DNA of 64,000 nt from the NCBI RefSeq assembly GCF_001677435.1, contig NZ_CP016268.1, forward strand, positions 620,001 to 684,000. Reading direction: 5' to 3'. The notes under the pieces were generated by a model, which searched no databases, was not told where the DNA came from, and saw only the letters and a list, made by a program, of their open reading frames with translations. The DNA comes from Woeseia oceani (lineage in GTDB: Bacteria > Pseudomonadota > Gammaproteobacteria > Steroidobacterales > Woeseiaceae). The position numbers and the translations under genes were made by a program. Positions 44,170 to 52,586 of the stretch are shown piece after piece; position 1 is the first letter of the stretch; every line of letters begins with the position of its first letter.

Positions 44170-45184
44170 TCGCGGTATTGCTCGGCGCGACGCAGCTCTC
44201 GCTCGCTGTGTTGTTGCTGCGTAAGGGCGTCGTACCGCGGTGGGTTGTCGGCATCCACACAACTGTCGAGCGGCGCTACTGTGACTCCATCATTGACCGC
44301 AAAAAACAGGACGAAGCTCATACGCTTCTGGTCGGTCATGCGTACCCGGTGGCCGGTTGCCTGGAACCGGCCGTTTGACCAGGCCTCCAGCATGTCGCCA
44401 AACAGTACGATCACCTGACGATCACCTGACGATCACTGGCGGTCGCATCGTGCCAACGACCTTGTGGGTCCCGCAGCTCGAGTCCGGCCGCGGTTTGATA
44501 CAGCAGCGTGATGCATTCAAAGTCTGTGTGCGCGGCGATCCCGACATCGCCCGGTTCGGCTTGCCGCTGTTGTCCTGGGTAGTGCAAAAGGCGCATGGTG
44601 CTGCGGTCCTGAGAGTCACATTGTGCCCGCAGGAACGGCGCCGGCTTATCGAGTGCGACCGAGATGGCGTCCAGCAATGCGAAACCGGCCTTGCTCAATA
44701 CATCCCATGCGTTGCGGCTGGCGTGGTGAAAGCCGGGGAGTTCGGGCCAGATACTGCTGTGCAGTGGGTCGTCATCACCGCGGCGTGGCCTGCCAAAATC
44801 AAACGATTCGACGTGCGCGCGTGTTCCCGGCTGATAGGCCGGTTCTCCGTACAGTGGCATCCAGCCGTGCTTTATCTGCCGTTTGGCAACAGAGACGGCT
44901 GCCTTGCGTTGGTCATCATCCGGGAGGCTGAAGAACTCATGCATTGAAGCGAGCAGTGCGAGATCAGCGTTGTTGTGGCTGAACAGGTTCTTGATCGCGA
45001 GGTAGCCGTTGCTCGCTGCCGCTGTGCTAATAAGTTGTACCACTGCGGGATTTACCGGTGCGCCGGAGAGCAGCCCGGCTGCATCGATACAGTCTGGCTG
45101 GACACCTGCGATGGTGTCAGGCGATGTGCTACGCAGATCGGTCGTTCTGGGCATGCCGCTCAGTCCCCTAATGACAGCAGTCAT
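44160..45184 (-). pseudogene. IPNS-family 2-oxoglutarate/Fe(II) oxygenase, frameshifted by an 11-bp duplication
   Basis: Two reading frames on the minus strand make one isopenicillin-N-synthase-like oxygenase. The first frame (45184 to 44411) gives 257 residues with the first iron ligands in AAHTDFECITLL. It stops just after a tandem repeat. The second frame continues with VLFGDMLEAWSNG, ATGHRVR (distal iron histidine) and RMSF (2-oxoglutarate binding) to 44160. Removing one 11-bp unit joins both into a 337-residue protein of normal family length. The truncated product lacks a metal ligand and the cosubstrate site, so it should be inactive. It could be a recent mutation, a switchable gene or an assembly error. 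Confidence 0.9.
44408..44436. repeat. 11-bp tandem repeat (2.6 copies) causing the frameshift
   Basis: CGATCACCTGA occurs at 44408-44418 and again at 44419-44429, followed by a partial CGATCAC at 44430-44436. With one unit fewer the oxygenase frame is continuous, so the ancestral state was 1.6 copies. The 11-base unit is not a multiple of three, so each gain or loss switches frame. Confidence 0.95.
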
Positions 45185-45298
45185 GGCAATCTACCTCAGT
45201 CTTGCGGAACGTTTCACTGTCTCTTTGCAACCGAAACGTCTTGCGCGGCATCAGAAGACCAAACAGCCGGACATTTACTGCTGGCAAGAGGTCAACCT

Positions 45299-46012
45299 AT
45301 GAAAAGCACACTTATACTCGCCCTGTTTGTGGCGACTTTCGCGCACGCCGCGTGGAATGATTACGAAGAAGTCCGGGAATTGCGGCATTCTTCACAAGGC
45401 GTGGACGTACTCGACGTCAAAGCCGCGGCAGGTCGCCTGAACATCATTGGCGCACCCGGCGCCCGCCAGGTGACCGTAACGGCGACGGTCGTGTTGCCGG
45501 GTGTGGACCACAACAAAGCGGCAGAGCTGATCAAGCGCGATCTGGAGTTGAGCCTGGTGCCGGACGGCAACGTACTGCGGCTGGTGGCCCGCTTTGAGCA
45601 GAAGCGATGGTCGCTCGGCGCTAGCCCGCACGTGCACCTGGATGTACAGGTGCCATCGTCAATGGCATTGCGACTGGATGACGGCTCCGGCCCGCTGGAG
45701 GTGCGTGGGACGACTGCGGCCATTACCGTCGAGGATGGTTCCGGGTCGATTTCCCTGCGCGATACCGGTGGTCCGGTCAGTATCGATGACGGCTCCGGGT
45801 CCATTGAGCTGCAGAATATTGCCGGCGACGTGCATATTGTGGATGGCTCTGGCGGTATCCGGGTGCGCGGTGTGCAGGGCAGTGTCAGCATAGAAGACGG
45901 TTCCGGCGGCATCGATGTTCACAAGGTCAGTCACAACCTGACGATTCTGAACGATGGCTCGGGCGGAATTCGCTACTCTGATATTCAGGGTGCGGTGGAC
46001 GACCGCAGCTAA
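45299..46012 (+). CDS. Exported DUF4097-type beta-repeat protein with DGSG motifs
   Basis: A 237-residue protein with a signal peptide (residues 1-17, ending HAAW). The C-terminal half is made of about six repeats of near 18 residues, each centred on DGSG (LDDGSGPLEV, VEDGSGSISL, IDDGSGSIEL, IVDGSGGIRV, IEDGSGGIDV, LNDGSGGIRY), which fits the right-handed beta-helix of DUF4097/adhesin-type proteins. AAGAGG lies seven bases ahead of the ATG. The open frame upstream of 45299 is antisense to the oxygenase and not coding. Function of the family is unknown; envelope location is likely. Confidence 0.85.
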   Translation: MKSTLILALFVATFAHAAWNDYEEVRELRHSSQGVDVLDVKAAAGRLNIIGAPGARQVTVTATVVLPGVDHNKAAELIKRDLELSLVPDGNVLRLVARFEQKRWSLGASPHVHLDVQVPSSMALRLDDGSGPLEVRGTTAAITVEDGSGSISLRDTGGPVSIDDGSGSIELQNIAGDVHIVDGSGGIRVRGVQGSVSIEDGSGGIDVHKVSHNLTILNDGSGGIRYSDIQGAVDDRS

Positions 46013-46185
46013 AAAAGCCCGGACACCCGTCAATATCATGTTCGTCGCGCATCGGATTAACACCGTTGGCTCGCAGTCGTATACTCTGGGGCCTCAGCTT
46101 GCGAGGTCCGGTTAGTGGCGCGCGAGGGCTGTCAACGTGTTGCCACATGATCGAATCCTCTCGTACTACGATCAAGGGGAGTTCG

Positions 46186-46614
46186 ATGAAACTTGTGAAA
46201 CAACTGCTCGATGTCAAGGGACGCGACGTACTGTCGATTTCTCCTGATGCCACGGTTCTGGATGCTGTCAAGATGATGGCGGAGAAGTCTGTCGGTGCAT
46301 TGATAGTCATGGACGGCGACCAGCTTCTCGGTATCGTCACCGAGCGAGACTACGCACGCAAAGTCATCCTCAAAGGCCGCGCTTCGGACGACACGCCAGT
46401 GCGCGACATCATGACGGCCGACGTTGTTACGACCAGTAGCGACAGCAATGTGCAAAGTTGCATGGAACAAGTGACCGACAGCCGTATTCGGCACTTGCCC
46501 GTGGTCGACAATGGCAAAGTCACCGGAATTATTTCCATTGGCGATCTGGTCAAGGCGATCATCGCCGACCAGCAAGACGAGATTGACCAACTGGGCCAAT
46601 ACATCAGCGGCTGA
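46186..46614 (+). CDS. CBS-domain pair protein
   Basis: A 142-residue cytoplasmic protein made of two CBS domains (residues 8-65 and 75-135), with GIVTERDYARKV and GIISIGDLVKAI at the ends of the repeats. Such stand-alone CBS pairs bind adenine nucleotides and often regulate enzymes or channels. GGGGAG lies five bases before the ATG; the longer frame from 46066 has no supporting ribosome site. Neighbours give no hint of its target. Confidence 0.9.
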   Translation: MKLVKQLLDVKGRDVLSISPDATVLDAVKMMAEKSVGALIVMDGDQLLGIVTERDYARKVILKGRASDDTPVRDIMTADVVTTSSDSNVQSCMEQVTDSRIRHLPVVDNGKVTGIISIGDLVKAIIADQQDEIDQLGQYISG

Positions 46615-46673
46615 TTGCCGCCAGGCCGCGCCAGCGCAGCAGTGAATTTTTACCGCGTTGGCCGGTCCAATGT

Positions 46674-46693
46674 GGGAGCTACTGTGCGCTCCC
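46674..46693. repeat. REP-like short hairpin
   Basis: GGGAGC and GCTCCC form a perfect 6-bp stem with an 8-nt loop, preceded by TGT as in many gammaproteobacterial REP elements. It is the only copy I see in the window and it lacks a U-run, so it is not a clear terminator. Confidence 0.3.
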
Positions 46694-46784
46694 GGGTCGC
46701 GGTACCTCGTCGTTCGTCGCGGCAAGGTCGGTCGGGACGGGTCCGAATGGGCTAGAATACAGGTATACGCGGAGGACGAAGCGC

Positions 46785-47336
46785 ATGCGCCCGGTGATTC
46801 AATTATTACTGACGATGACCGCGCTACTGGCCAGTAGCCTGGTTTCGCCGTGTGCGGCGCAGGGCGCTGACCGCATGAAGAGCGAGACCGGACCGACAAC
46901 CGTCCTTGGTCCCAGCAACCCGGCCCTGCACGACGGCGCCCAAGCGCTGCTCGCCGGCCGCGCCGAAGACGGCGTACGTCTGACTCTGCTGGGACTGGAA
47001 GCCGCGGCGGATTCGCGCGAGGAAGAATCGGCTTTGTCCAATTTGTGCGCCGGTTATATCTTGCTGAAGAATTACGTTGAAGCTAAGAAGTTTTGCGACC
47101 TGCTGTTGGTGCGCAATGATCAAAGCTGGCGCGGCTATAACAACCGTGCGGTTATTCATCTCAAGCTGAAGCAATATGAGCTGGCGGATCAAGACCTGAA
47201 ACGCGGCGAACAGCTGCGCCCCGGTGCGCATACTCTCAAAGTGGCTCGCGCCTTGTACATGGACGCCGTCCACCCGGTCGCGCCGGAAGTGATTATTGAC
47301 GATCGTGAAGTCGATGACAGTAACAGTACGCCTTAG
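46785..47336 (+). CDS. Small exported TPR-like protein
   Basis: A 183-residue protein with a signal peptide (cleavage near CAAQGA, residue 26). Three TPR-like helix pairs follow: ALLAGRAEDGVRLTLLGLE, LSNLCAGYILLKNYVEAKKF and YNNRAVIHLKLKQYELADQD. GGAGGA lies eight bases upstream. The end overlaps the start of the TonB-domain gene by 23 bases, so both are probably made together. No named family is certain. Confidence 0.75.
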   Translation: MRPVIQLLLTMTALLASSLVSPCAAQGADRMKSETGPTTVLGPSNPALHDGAQALLAGRAEDGVRLTLLGLEAAADSREEESALSNLCAGYILLKNYVEAKKFCDLLLVRNDQSWRGYNNRAVIHLKLKQYELADQDLKRGEQLRPGAHTLKVARALYMDAVHPVAPEVIIDDREVDDSNSTP

Positions 47337-47727
47337 CCCGTCACCGACGGTTGGACTTGTTGTCGGCTGCGTGCTGCTGGCGCTTTCGTCGCTGTCTGTT
47401 GCCGATGACACACCTCGCCGTACTCAGATAGTCGATAGTTCAACTGACCGGACACCCGCCAAAACGGCATTTCCCAGTTACCCGGCTATCGCGCGTCGAG
47501 ACCGCATTGAAGGCGATGCCACTGTGTGCTTCAAGATCGATCAACACGGGCGTATTCGCAGTGCCAAAGTCGTCGAAGTGACCCACCCGATCTTCAAGCG
47601 TTCCGCCATCGCGGCTATACGCAAATCGAGTTTTGAACCGCTGGCTCCCAACGAGGTGCTGGCGACGGGCCGCACCTGTCGAACCTACCGCTTTCGTTTA
47701 GAGCCAGTTCTGGCAGCGGAAAAATAA
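47314..47727 (+). CDS. Exported protein with a TonB C-terminal domain
   Basis: A 137-residue protein: an N-terminal hydrophobic signal (VGLVVGCVLLALSSLSVADD) and then a complete TonB_C-type domain, with YPAIARRDRIEGDATVCFKI and a KRSAIAAIRKSSFEPL helix. The proline-rich spacer and ExbB/ExbD partners of a true TonB are missing, so it is unlikely to energise receptors alone. Two cysteines flank the domain and may pair. The ATG at 47314 is used; GTG at 47305 is an alternative. Coupled to the TPR gene ahead of it. Confidence 0.8.
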   Translation: MTVTVRLSPSPTVGLVVGCVLLALSSLSVADDTPRRTQIVDSSTDRTPAKTAFPSYPAIARRDRIEGDATVCFKIDQHGRIRSAKVVEVTHPIFKRSAIAAIRKSSFEPLAPNEVLATGRTCRTYRFRLEPVLAAEK

Positions 47728-47877
47728 CGGTCATCTCTTGCAGCGAGCGCGCCATCGCGTCAGCCACAGGCCGGCATTGAGCGCAGCAGCCGTCATCTGA
47801 GATCCATCGTGCAGTCTTGTGGTTGCACGCCGCGTTCGGCAACAGCGGGAGTGGCAGGCATGCCGCGGTGAAGCAAC

Positions 47878-48864
47878 TCAGTGAACTACGGCCCGGCCAA
47901 TGTAATTGGTATCGGTGCCGAACCAGATTTCGCCGGCCGGCTCAAAGTAGTGCATTTGCCGTACTGTCTTGCCGCCACTTGGAATAGCGGTTGACGAAAA
48001 GAACTGTTCGGTTGCCGTGTCGAAGCCGACCAGTACATTGGGGTTCAGGCCGGATTCGACTATCCAGATGCGGTCCAGCCGATCCACCGCCATGCCATGG
48101 GGTTCGCTGTCTTCGCCGCCCGGCATCGGCCACTCGCTGAATGCTCCGCTGTCAGGATCAAAACGACCCAGATAACCGCGTGCGAAATCCGCCCACCAGA
48201 TGCGATTGTCCGAGGTTGCTACGAGGCGTACCGGCCGGGCTTTTTTATTCGGCAATTCAATTTCCAGAACCTCCATGTTCGCGCTGTCGACCCGCAACAA
48301 CAGATTCCGCCCGAAGCCAGCGGCCCAAGGTTCGTCGAGCGAGTCAAGCACTATGCCGGTGGGTTTGGTTTTACGCGTGGGAATTTCCAGCAACGTTATA
48401 TCGCCATTCGCGACGGTCAACTTGCCAATGAAATTACCTTGCTGAACAGTGAACCAGATGTCGCCTGCAGAGTTGAAGATCAGAGTATGCGGGTCCCGTG
48501 CGCGGGAGTTCGGCATCTCGTGACGAGTGATCTGGCCGTTTGCCGGATTCAACTGGCCGATGTAGCGCTGCCGATTCGCACTGAACCAGAGGTCGCCATC
48601 AGCGTTGATGAGCAGACTCAGCGGGCGGGTGTCGCGATCGAGATCGTAGCGGCTGAAGTTGCCGGATTCAGGCTGCAGGTTGGCGACATAATCACTGCGT
48701 TGTCCGACGAACCAGACGCGGCCGCGCTGGTCGACGAACGGATCGCCCGGTTGTGAGTTTTCCCAGGGAACCAGCCACTCACTGATATCAACGGACTCTG
48801 CATTGCCCGTGTCAGGCCAGGCTGAGACCAGCATCAAGCTAATCAGCAGGAACCGTGTGTTCAT
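47878..48864 (-). CDS. Exported Vgb/SMP-30-like beta-propeller protein
   Basis: A 328-residue protein with a signal peptide (cleavage near GNAES, residue 22) and about seven propeller blades with repeats such as GRVWFVGQ, GDLWFSANRQ, GDIWFTVQQGN and NRIWWADFA. The pattern is that of virginiamycin B lyase (streptogramin lyase)-like proteins, but many family members have no antibiotic role. AGGCGACAGG precedes the ATG. It is 34 bases downstream of the class II aldolase gene and likely shares the mtnA transcript. The link with methylthioribose metabolism is not obvious. Confidence 0.8.
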   Translation of the reverse strand: MNTRFLLISLMLVSAWPDTGNAESVDISEWLVPWENSQPGDPFVDQRGRVWFVGQRSDYVANLQPESGNFSRYDLDRDTRPLSLLINADGDLWFSANRQRYIGQLNPANGQITRHEMPNSRARDPHTLIFNSAGDIWFTVQQGNFIGKLTVANGDITLLEIPTRKTKPTGIVLDSLDEPWAAGFGRNLLLRVDSANMEVLEIELPNKKARPVRLVATSDNRIWWADFARGYLGRFDPDSGAFSEWPMPGGEDSEPHGMAVDRLDRIWIVESGLNPNVLVGFDTATEQFFSSTAIPSGGKTVRQMHYFEPAGEIWFGTDTNYIGRAVVH

Positions 48865-48898
48865 CCTGTCGCCTCCCCAGAACCGAGCGACGAATGAA

Positions 48899-49501
48899 TT
48901 ACCTGTCGTCGCAGAGCCCGAGTATACGCTCGCTGGCTTCCGCCATGCCGTGACCTGTGCCTATGATTCCTTCATCGTGACCGGCCATAATCGCGATTCC
49001 GTCGACGGCAAACACGGTTTCTCTGTACAGGCGGCGAAATTCTTCTGCCATGGCTGGTGTACCGTACGCGACCGACGCTGCCGTGGTGGGACGAACATTC
49101 AGCAGCTTGCGCCACAGCGGCGCGCTGTGCACATGCACAACGGCATTGATATTCGGGTCCAGTTCGTACAGCGCCGCGTGCGTCATGGATTCTGAGGACG
49201 CTCGGATACGGCCTTCACAGCGTACCCGGTTGGCAGCGATGTCGTAATCCGTCACTCGTGCGTAGTGTTGTTCGTCCGGGTCTTCGAGATGTCCGGTTTG
49301 TGTGCCGCTGATGATGAAATGGCCGTCGCGACTGCGTACGCTGATATTGCCGTAGCCAATGTTCAGCTCGGCATAGTGGCCGATCAGGCCGGCGGCATAC
49401 AGGGGCCGTCGCCATTCACGCAGTTGCGCCACTTCGTCGGCTGTCGGTGGTGCGCTGTCGATCCACTCCAGCGCAAACTTGATGTAGCCCTCGTCTATCA
49501 T
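48899..49501 (-). CDS. Class II aldolase/adducin-family protein (methylthioribulose-1-P aldolase or dehydratase)
   Basis: A 200-residue zinc enzyme of the class II aldolase fold. The metal residues are seen in VVHVHS and the later GTGHGM histidine, and the catalytic acid probably in ASSESMTHAA. Its start overlaps the stop of mtnA by one base (TGATG), so it should act on the MtnA product. It could be MtnB of the methionine salvage pathway or Ald2 of the dihydroxyacetone phosphate shunt, which cleaves methylthioribulose-1-phosphate. mtnC and mtnD are not in the window. A GTG one codon earlier is an alternative start. Confidence 0.82.
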   Translation of the reverse strand: MIDEGYIKFALEWIDSAPPTADEVAQLREWRRPLYAAGLIGHYAELNIGYGNISVRSRDGHFIISGTQTGHLEDPDEQHYARVTDYDIAANRVRCEGRIRASSESMTHAALYELDPNINAVVHVHSAPLWRKLLNVRPTTAASVAYGTPAMAEEFRRLYRETVFAVDGIAIMAGHDEGIIGTGHGMAEASERILGLCDDR

Positions 49502-50655
49502 CACGCACGCTTCGCTTGTTCGGGAAACAGACTGGACAGGCCCTGCTCAGTCGCGGCACACACGCCGTGTTCGGTAATCAGGCCGGTGATCAGGCGCGCC
49601 GGTGTGACGTCGAAGGCGAAATTGCTGATAGGCGTTCGTTCGCCGACGGTGACAACTTCGAGCAGCTCTGAGCCGCTGCGGCCCCAGATGTGGGACACCT
49701 CGCGCGAGTCGCGCTCTTCGATCGGGATATCCTTTACGCCGTCGGAAATATCCCAGTCGATGGTGGTGGAGGGCAATGCGACGTAAAACGGCACGTTGTT
49801 GTCCGCGGCCGCCAGCGCCTTCAGGTAAGTACCGATCTTGTTGGCGACGTCGCCGCTGCGGGTGGTTCGATCGGTGCCGGTAATGCAGATATCCACCATG
49901 CCGTGCTGCATCAGATGACCGCCTGCGTTATCGACGATCAAGGTATGCGGTACGCCGCTCTCGGCCAGCTCCCAGGCAGTAAGTTGCGAGCCCTGATTAC
50001 GCGGTCGGGTTTCATCCACCCAAACGTGGACATCGATGCCGGCCTGCTGTGCGAGGTAGATCGGTGCGGTCGCGGTGCCCCAATTGATGGTAGCCAGAGA
50101 GCCCGCATTGCAATGGGTCAGTACGTTGACGGTAGCACCGTTTTTACGTTTCGAGATTTCTTCGATCAAGGCGCGACCATGGCGCCCGATACCGAGCGAA
50201 ATTTCCACGTCTTCGTCACAAATAGCTTCCGCTTCGGCCCGGGTGAGCGCGACCCGGTCGGCGTCGGGCCCGGCGGTGTGCAGTCTGTGCATTACCCGGT
50301 CTAGGGCCCAGCGCAGATTGACCGCTGTCGGCCGTGATGCCGCCAATTCATCTGCGGCAGTCTGGATAAACGCTGCCGCGTCACGTTGACCGCGTGCTTC
50401 AAGGGCCGCGAGGTACAGGCTCCAGGCGGCAGTCGCACCGATCAGCGGTGCGCCACGAACCAGCATCTCCGCTATTGCGGTTATTCCGTCGCGGTAGCTC
50501 CTGAGGTCGCTGACCGTGTACTCGTGCGGCAAGCGCCTTTGGTCAATGATTTGTACCGTCTGGTCGTCATCAGGGTGTAACCAGATCGTGCGGAAGTTCT
50601 CGCCTCGATTTAGCAAAATGTATCGCCCCTTGTGCCCGGGTAAGTGATCAACCAT
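49501..50655 (-). CDS. mtnA: S-methyl-5-thioribose-1-phosphate isomerase
   Basis: A 384-residue MtnA/eIF2B-like enzyme that turns methylthioribose-1-phosphate into methylthioribulose-1-phosphate during recycling of methylthioadenosine. Marks include RGAPLIGATAAW, NLRWALDRV, the catalytic cysteine in LTHCNAG and aspartate in TGTDRTTRSGDVANKIGTY. The long open frame back to 51084 is not used because conserved sequence starts after MVDHLPGHKG and AGGA lies ahead of 50655; the extension also overlaps the divergent Omp85 gene. First gene of an operon with the class II aldolase. Confidence 0.93.
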   Translation of the reverse strand: MVDHLPGHKGRYILLNRGENFRTIWLHPDDDQTVQIIDQRRLPHEYTVSDLRSYRDGITAIAEMLVRGAPLIGATAAWSLYLAALEARGQRDAAAFIQTAADELAASRPTAVNLRWALDRVMHRLHTAGPDADRVALTRAEAEAICDEDVEISLGIGRHGRALIEEISKRKNGATVNVLTHCNAGSLATINWGTATAPIYLAQQAGIDVHVWVDETRPRNQGSQLTAWELAESGVPHTLIVDNAGGHLMQHGMVDICITGTDRTTRSGDVANKIGTYLKALAAADNNVPFYVALPSTTIDWDISDGVKDIPIEERDSREVSHIWGRSGSELLEVVTVGERTPISNFAFDVTPARLITGLITEHGVCAATEQGLSSLFPEQAKRA

Positions 50656-50802
50656 TCTAACGTCCTGCGTGCGGCGCTGCCGAGCCGATTGGCAGGCATT
50701 GCCAATGCAGCGGCCGGGGCGTGACGCAATCACTGCACTCTGGTCGGGCTTTCCGCTAGAGTCGCCAGCCATCGCCGTCAAGATTGCAGAGGACAGGCCA
50801 CC

Positions 50803-52467
50803 GTGCACGACAGCAGGATTGCCGCTATCAGCCAGAAAAACCACCGCGGATCGTGGCTCACCGGCCTGTTGATTTTTTCGATGCTGGCGACCGAGGTTCG
50901 GGCCGAGGCCGCCGCTGGGCTGCCGTCGGCCCGTGAGCTGGCGAGCGCTGGCGCCGTAATTGGCGATATTCGCATCGTCAGGCAAAACGTATTTGATCTG
51001 TCGATACCTGAAGAGAACAATGCGTTGTACCGGCTTGCCAACCGATTGCACATGCAGACACGCGAGTCGGTCATTCGGCAGCAATTGCTGTTCAAGCCTG
51101 GTGAAGTCTATTCCGAGCGACTGGTTGATGAATCCGAGCGGCTTCTGCGCCGCAATATCTATTTGTACGATGCGCGAATTCGTCCTGTGCGGTATGTCGG
51201 CGGCGTTGTCGATCTCGAAGTAACTACCCGGGATGTCTGGACCTTGATGCCGGGCTTTTCAGTGTCGCGCAAGGGCGGGGAGAATCGCACCCGGTTTTCG
51301 ATTTCCGAGAACAATCTGCTGGGTTCCGGTGCCCGGGTAAAGCTGGCCTATATTGATGATGTCGATCGCGAGTCGACCAGCTTTGAGTACGCAGACAACA
51401 ATCTCGGCGAAAGCTGGACGGCGTTGCAGGTATTCGTGGCTGACAACTCCGATGGCGACAGTCAACTGCTGCGGCTTGTGCGGCCATTTTTTGCGCTCGA
51501 CAGTCGCTGGTCAGGCGGTCTGGAGGTATTCGACAGTGATTCAGAAACTCGTTTCTATGAGCTAGGCGAGGAAGTGGCCGAATACCGTGAAAGCAGCCGT
51601 TACCTGAATGGGTTTGGTGGTGTTTCTTCCGGTTTGAAGAATGGCTGGGTACGCCGCTACACTGCTGGCGTTACCATCGACGAGCACCGCTTTCTGAACA
51701 CGACCGATCAGATGCTTCCACAATTGTTGCCTGCAGATCGCGAGCTGGTTTATCCGTGGCTGGGAGTTGAGCTGATAGAGGACCGTTTCGAAACGTCCAG
51801 TAACCGTGACCAGATCGACCGCACTGAAGACTTCTACCTCGGCCAGCGGCTCGCGGCCCGGCTCGGCTACGCAGGCAGCACCCTGGGTTCGGACCGGGAC
51901 GCATTGATGTTCAATGTTGCAGCCAGCCGTGGCTTTGGGGATATGGGCAAGAAAGCGCTCCTGCTTCGTTCGTCCGTTGATGGGCGCGTTGAACATGGGA
52001 GCCTCGTCAATGCCTTGTGGCACGTGAACGCCCGCTACTATCGCCAGACGTCGGAGAAGCATCTGGCTTTCATGACGCTGTCCGCCAGCATCGGCCGCAA
52101 TCTCGATCTCGACAACCCGCTGATGCTCGGCGGTGACAACGGCCTTCGCGGCTACCCGCTGCGCTACCAGATTGGTGACAAGCGCGCGTTGCTTACCCTG
52201 GAGTACCGCTATTTTACGGACTGGTACCCGTTTCGCCTGGTGCGCGTGGGCGGTGCCGTGTTCGCGGATGCGGGCCGCACTTGGGGTGACAACCCGGCTG
52301 GTGGCGGCTCAATTGGCCTGCTGAAAGACGTGGGTTTCGGCTTGCGCCTGGTACCGACCAGGGCCAGCGGTCGCGAGGTCATACACTTCGATATTGCGTT
52401 TCCGCTCGATGGCGACCGGTCTATCGACAGCGTGCAAATATTGCTTGAGTCAAAAACCAGTTTCTGA
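50803..52467 (+). CDS. Omp85/BamA-TamA-like outer-membrane protein
   Basis: A 554-residue protein with a signal peptide (TGLLIFSMLATEVRAEA), a short POTRA-like N-terminal part including DLEVTTRDVWTL, and a C-terminal 16-strand barrel of the bacterial surface antigen family with the loop motif GGDNGLRGYPLRY. It is shorter than BamA and not next to a partner. Such single-POTRA Omp85 proteins are common but uncharacterised. Start is GTG with GAGGA about ten bases ahead. A second Omp85 protein besides TamA in this window suggests a specialised envelope role. Confidence 0.85.
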   Translation: MHDSRIAAISQKNHRGSWLTGLLIFSMLATEVRAEAAAGLPSARELASAGAVIGDIRIVRQNVFDLSIPEENNALYRLANRLHMQTRESVIRQQLLFKPGEVYSERLVDESERLLRRNIYLYDARIRPVRYVGGVVDLEVTTRDVWTLMPGFSVSRKGGENRTRFSISENNLLGSGARVKLAYIDDVDRESTSFEYADNNLGESWTALQVFVADNSDGDSQLLRLVRPFFALDSRWSGGLEVFDSDSETRFYELGEEVAEYRESSRYLNGFGGVSSGLKNGWVRRYTAGVTIDEHRFLNTTDQMLPQLLPADRELVYPWLGVELIEDRFETSSNRDQIDRTEDFYLGQRLAARLGYAGSTLGSDRDALMFNVAASRGFGDMGKKALLLRSSVDGRVEHGSLVNALWHVNARYYRQTSEKHLAFMTLSASIGRNLDLDNPLMLGGDNGLRGYPLRYQIGDKRALLTLEYRYFTDWYPFRLVRVGGAVFADAGRTWGDNPAGGGSIGLLKDVGFGLRLVPTRASGREVIHFDIAFPLDGDRSIDSVQILLESKTSF

Positions 52468-52586
52468 GCTATGGCCGGATCTGGCGGGCTGCGTTGCACT
52501 GCGTGCGCCCGGTCCTGCCCGCCCAGACCTGGGATTGCGCCGCCTGCACTCGTGCGGGTCTGGCCGCATGCTGGTGGACGGCAGGG
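52468..52586. other. Gap between convergent genes with GC-rich inverted repeat
   Basis: GGCGGGC and GCCCGCC arms lie near 52485-52526 around a long loop. There is no U-run, so termination of the convergent Omp85 and folD genes is not clear. Confidence 0.3.

Noticed and set aside
44400-44440. Programmed ribosomal frameshift in the oxygenase gene
   Set aside because: An 11-base insertion with an exact tandem copy explains the frame change; there is no slippery heptamer and a ribosome cannot skip 11 bases in a usual shift.
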